Shown here piece by piece: positions 15,174 through 17,432 of a DNA stretch of 17,432 nucleotides. Numbering within the stretch: the first letter of the stretch is position 1; every line of letters starts with the position of its first letter. This DNA comes from JAQBFJ01 sp032123435 (lineage in GTDB: Bacteria > Verrucomicrobiota > Kiritimatiellia > UBA8416 > JAQBFJ01): the NCBI GenBank assembly GCA_032123435.1, contig JAQBFJ010000072.1:1-17432 (forward strand), given 5' to 3'. Both the position numbers and the translations under genes were made by a program. The notes under the pieces were generated by a model. It was not told where the DNA came from. It ran no database searches and saw nothing but the letters and a program-made list of their open reading frames with translations.

Positions 15174-17432
15174 TCAAAAATTTCCCCTTGCCATTCCTTC
15201 AGAGGCTTCGATCATTCGCAACAGTTCCTGCACTTTGCCGTCGAGGTGGAGCTCAAGGGCAACAGGGCGAAGGATTTCGGCGACGTCGTTATAGTCACTT
15301 CCGGCCGCATGCGGGCAGTTACGCAGGATTTCGGCATATTCGGCAACGGCGGCGGCGAGCCGGAATCTGGCGCTGGCTTCATCAAACCGGCGGCCGATAT
15401 CTACGTCGGTAATAGTCCGTTCAATCTCTTCGACCTTTCCGTTGTCGGTTCTGCGGTACCTCACTCTCACAACCGCAATCGGCCCTTGAGTCATTTCTCT
15501 GCGGCCCGCAGCCAATTCTATTTCATAAAGCGCGGTCACAGACTGGCCGGAACCAATCTCGCCGGCGTCAACAGTGTCGTTACGGAAATCCTCCTTCTTG
15601 AGCTGGCGGTTCTCATAGCCGAGCTGGCGATAGCGTTTTACGTGGTTCGGATTGAACTCGACTTGAATTTTGACGTCCGAAGCGATTGTGTTCAGCGTGG
15701 CGGCTAGATCGTCGACAAACACGCGTTTTGCTTCGGACTCGGAGTCTATGAAAGTATATGTGCCGTTGCCTTTATTGGCGAGCGTTTCCAGCATTGTGTC
15801 GTCATACGTGCCGATGCCGAACCCGAAGACTGAGCAATAGATGCCCTGTTTGCGGCATGCCTGGACCTGGCCGAGTATATCTTCGGCCGCGGCGGTGCCG
15901 AGATTGGCGACGCCGTCGGAGAGCAGTAGAACGCGGTTCTCGCCGCCGCTGACGAAACTCCCGGCAGCGATCCCGTATGCTCTCTGCATTCCTTCTTCCA
16001 GGTTCGTGGACCCACTGCACTGTATGTTATCGATCGCCTGGAGTATGCGTTCTTTTTGAGTGGCCGGCGTGTGTTCGATCACGAGTCTTGCGTGGGAATC
16101 GTACTGGATAATAGCGACAAGGTCGTGCGGCGCGAGTTGTTCGACCAGCATGCGCAGAGATTTCTTGACCAGGCCCAGCCTGTCCGGCTGATTCATTGAC
16201 CCGGAAGTGTCGATAAGGAATGTAAGAACGGCTTGTCTCTGTTCCTCACGGCCAAGTCGTCGTCCTTTCACGCCAATCTTGAGCATGTTCAAGCCGTGTC
16301 CGAACTTTGACGGCGCGCATTCGGTGTAGATTCTAAACGTTTCATGTTTGGGCGCGTTGTAGGCGTAGTCGAAGAAATTAATAAACTCCTCTGTGCGCAC
16401 TGATTCCGCCGGCGGCAGTAGCCCTTGTGCCATGTAATTCCGCGCGAGTGTATAGGCGGCAGTATCGACATCAATAGCGAATGTCGAGAACGGCTTGTCA
16501 GTCGCCGCGAAGAAAGGATTAACACCCGCCGCTTTGAATTTCGGCCCGGTCGGCGGTTCATCTTCGGGTTCCTTCTTATACTTACGGGCAAAGATGTCTT
16601 CTCGATCTTCCGGGATTGTTTGTAGCCTAGATACAGGAAGCCCGGCGGATTGCTTCTTTTGGGCTTTCGTGGAGCCAAATCTTAACTCGCTTATTCTACC
16701 GCGGGCGACTACGAGTTCCTCTTGCGCTTTCTCTATGTTCTGTTCTGCAGATTGGACCCTATCAGGGGGCACCGATTCATAATACTTGTACTCCTGATCT
16801 TCTTCGTTATGCAGGTCGGGGGCGGCGTCTAGGGCTATATAGTCATCACGCCACTCAGCATCCTCGTCTCTCTCGCGCACGTCGGCATCCAGTGCGATAA
16901 AGTCGTCACCGCCGCCCCGTATTCTGAGGCTAGAACCTGAGCCTGGTGCTTCTTCCGCCCCTCCTTTTTCCACATTGCCGACTCCGTCACCGTCTTTACT
17001 AAATGTAATGTCGGTTTCTGAGAGTGTTTCGACCCCGTTCTTATCGGCCATGATGCCAACAAGCAAGTTACCTTCTGTGGCTAAAGAGGATTCGTCACCG
17101 AAGACATCTTCTTCGCTGTATTCGCGCAACATTTCTAGTTCTTGGCCTTCAGGAAGACTTTGTCTCTGATCCTTTGGTTCAGATTGTTTGCGTGTAAGAA
17201 GACGTCCAATTAGCGAGCTCGCGGCAGGACTTTTGGCCTTAAAGCCAAGTCGCGCGCCGGCAAGCAGCTTTCTTGTAGTTACTTGTTCGCCAGCAAGTCT
17301 TAGCTCTGCTTGATCACTATCGCCCGCACCATCATGTTTCGTCTCTCCTCCCATGTAGATAGTCGTCACGTTGTCTTGCTCAGGTCTACTTTTTCTGCTC
17401 GCGTATGTGCCGTTAATAATTGGGCTCTTGAC
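15174..17432 (-). CDS. YfbK-like von Willebrand factor A protein, 5' end outside window
   Basis: No stop occurs between a GTG at 17369 and the window edge: 21 more in-frame codons (VKSPIINGTYASRKS...) are open, and no signal peptide is present. The true start therefore lies beyond 17432. Visible length is 752 residues. In numbering from the GTG at 17369: residues 1-280 are low-complexity and acidic with a short coiled coil (SAEQNIEKAQEELVVARG); about 283-340 match the N-terminal domain found before vWA in YfbK proteins (NPFFAATDKPFSTFAIDVDTAAY). The vWA domain carries a complete metal site: D387-T-S389-G-S391, T455 and D485 (FLIDTSGSM, SGSTNLEEG, LLLSDGVANLG). About 563-720 match the DUF3520-type C-terminus (VKIQVEFNPNHVKRYRQLGYENR, DAGEIGSGQSVTALYEIEL). 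The family is usually envelope-associated and acts in protein-protein contact. The giant protein gene 45 bp downstream is the likely partner. Confidence 0.9.
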   Translation of the reverse strand, partial: VKSPIINGTYASRKSRPEQDNVTTIYMGGETKHDGAGDSDQAELRLAGEQVTTRKLLAGARLGFKAKSPAASSLIGRLLTRKQSEPKDQRQSLPEGQELEMLREYSEEDVFGDESSLATEGNLLVGIMADKNGVETLSETDITFSKDGDGVGNVEKGGAEEAPGSGSSLRIRGGGDDFIALDADVRERDEDAEWRDDYIALDAAPDLHNEEDQEYKYYESVPPDRVQSAEQNIEKAQEELVVARGRISELRFGSTKAQKKQSAGLPVSRLQTIPEDREDIFARKYKKEPEDEPPTGPKFKAAGVNPFFAATDKPFSTFAIDVDTAAYTLARNYMAQGLLPPAESVRTEEFINFFDYAYNAPKHETFRIYTECAPSKFGHGLNMLKIGVKGRRLGREEQRQAVLTFLIDTSGSMNQPDRLGLVKKSLRMLVEQLAPHDLVAIIQYDSHARLVIEHTPATQKERILQAIDNIQCSGSTNLEEGMQRAYGIAAGSFVSGGENRVLLLSDGVANLGTAAAEDILGQVQACRKQGIYCSVFGFGIGTYDDTMLETLANKGNGTYTFIDSESEAKRVFVDDLAATLNTIASDVKIQVEFNPNHVKRYRQLGYENRQLKKEDFRNDTVDAGEIGSGQSVTALYEIELAAGRREMTQGPIAVVRVRYRRTDNGKVEEIERTITDVDIGRRFDEASARFRLAAAVAEYAEILRNCPHAAGSDYNDVAEILRPVALELHLDGKVQELLRMIEASEGMARGNF

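Overview
This window looks like chromosomal DNA of a Gram-negative bacterium. Three things point that way: a lipoprotein with a lipobox, a very large exported and membrane-anchored protein, and a YfbK-like von Willebrand factor A (vWA) protein. Together with a PF12831-type FAD oxidoreductase and a large GH2 beta-galactosidase, the gene style suggests the PVC superphylum (Lentisphaerota/Kiritimatiellota-like). That placement is inference from gene content; there is no rRNA or marker gene here to settle it.

Left part (1-1112): the last 37 codons of a tyrosine recombinase run toward an intact tRNA-Phe(GAA). An 11-bp-spaced direct repeat lies between them. On the other side of the tRNA is the 5' part of a winged-helix gene that reads antisense into the tRNA and has lost its C-terminus. 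This looks like the scarred edge of an integrated element. A small lipoprotein gene follows on the minus strand.

Middle part (1113-3319): a plus-strand GT-A-type glycosyltransferase, then about 900 bp of poorly conserved sequence. That stretch holds a broken gene start resembling the N-terminus of a pyruvate formate-lyase-like protein and an intact 37-residue Cys/His protein with its own ribosome binding site and promoter.

Right part (3320-17432), all minus strand, in transcription order: a vWA protein whose 5' end lies outside the window; a 2151-residue exported protein 45 bp downstream; an FAD-dependent oxidoreductase with a C-terminal beta-sandwich-like extension and its own promoter; and a LacZ-type beta-galactosidase with its own promoter and a 19-bp palindrome just upstream. 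The oxidoreductase and LacZ could handle sugars. The vWA protein and the giant protein look like a two-gene envelope system.

The most interesting item is the giant protein. Its two halves align collinearly: four beta-rich modules occur in the same order with an offset of about 1060-1070 residues. They are joined by a low-complexity linker that is encoded by degenerate 8-bp tandem repeats and followed by a second signal-like hydrophobic segment. I read it as a fusion of two paralogous membrane proteins of a family I cannot name.
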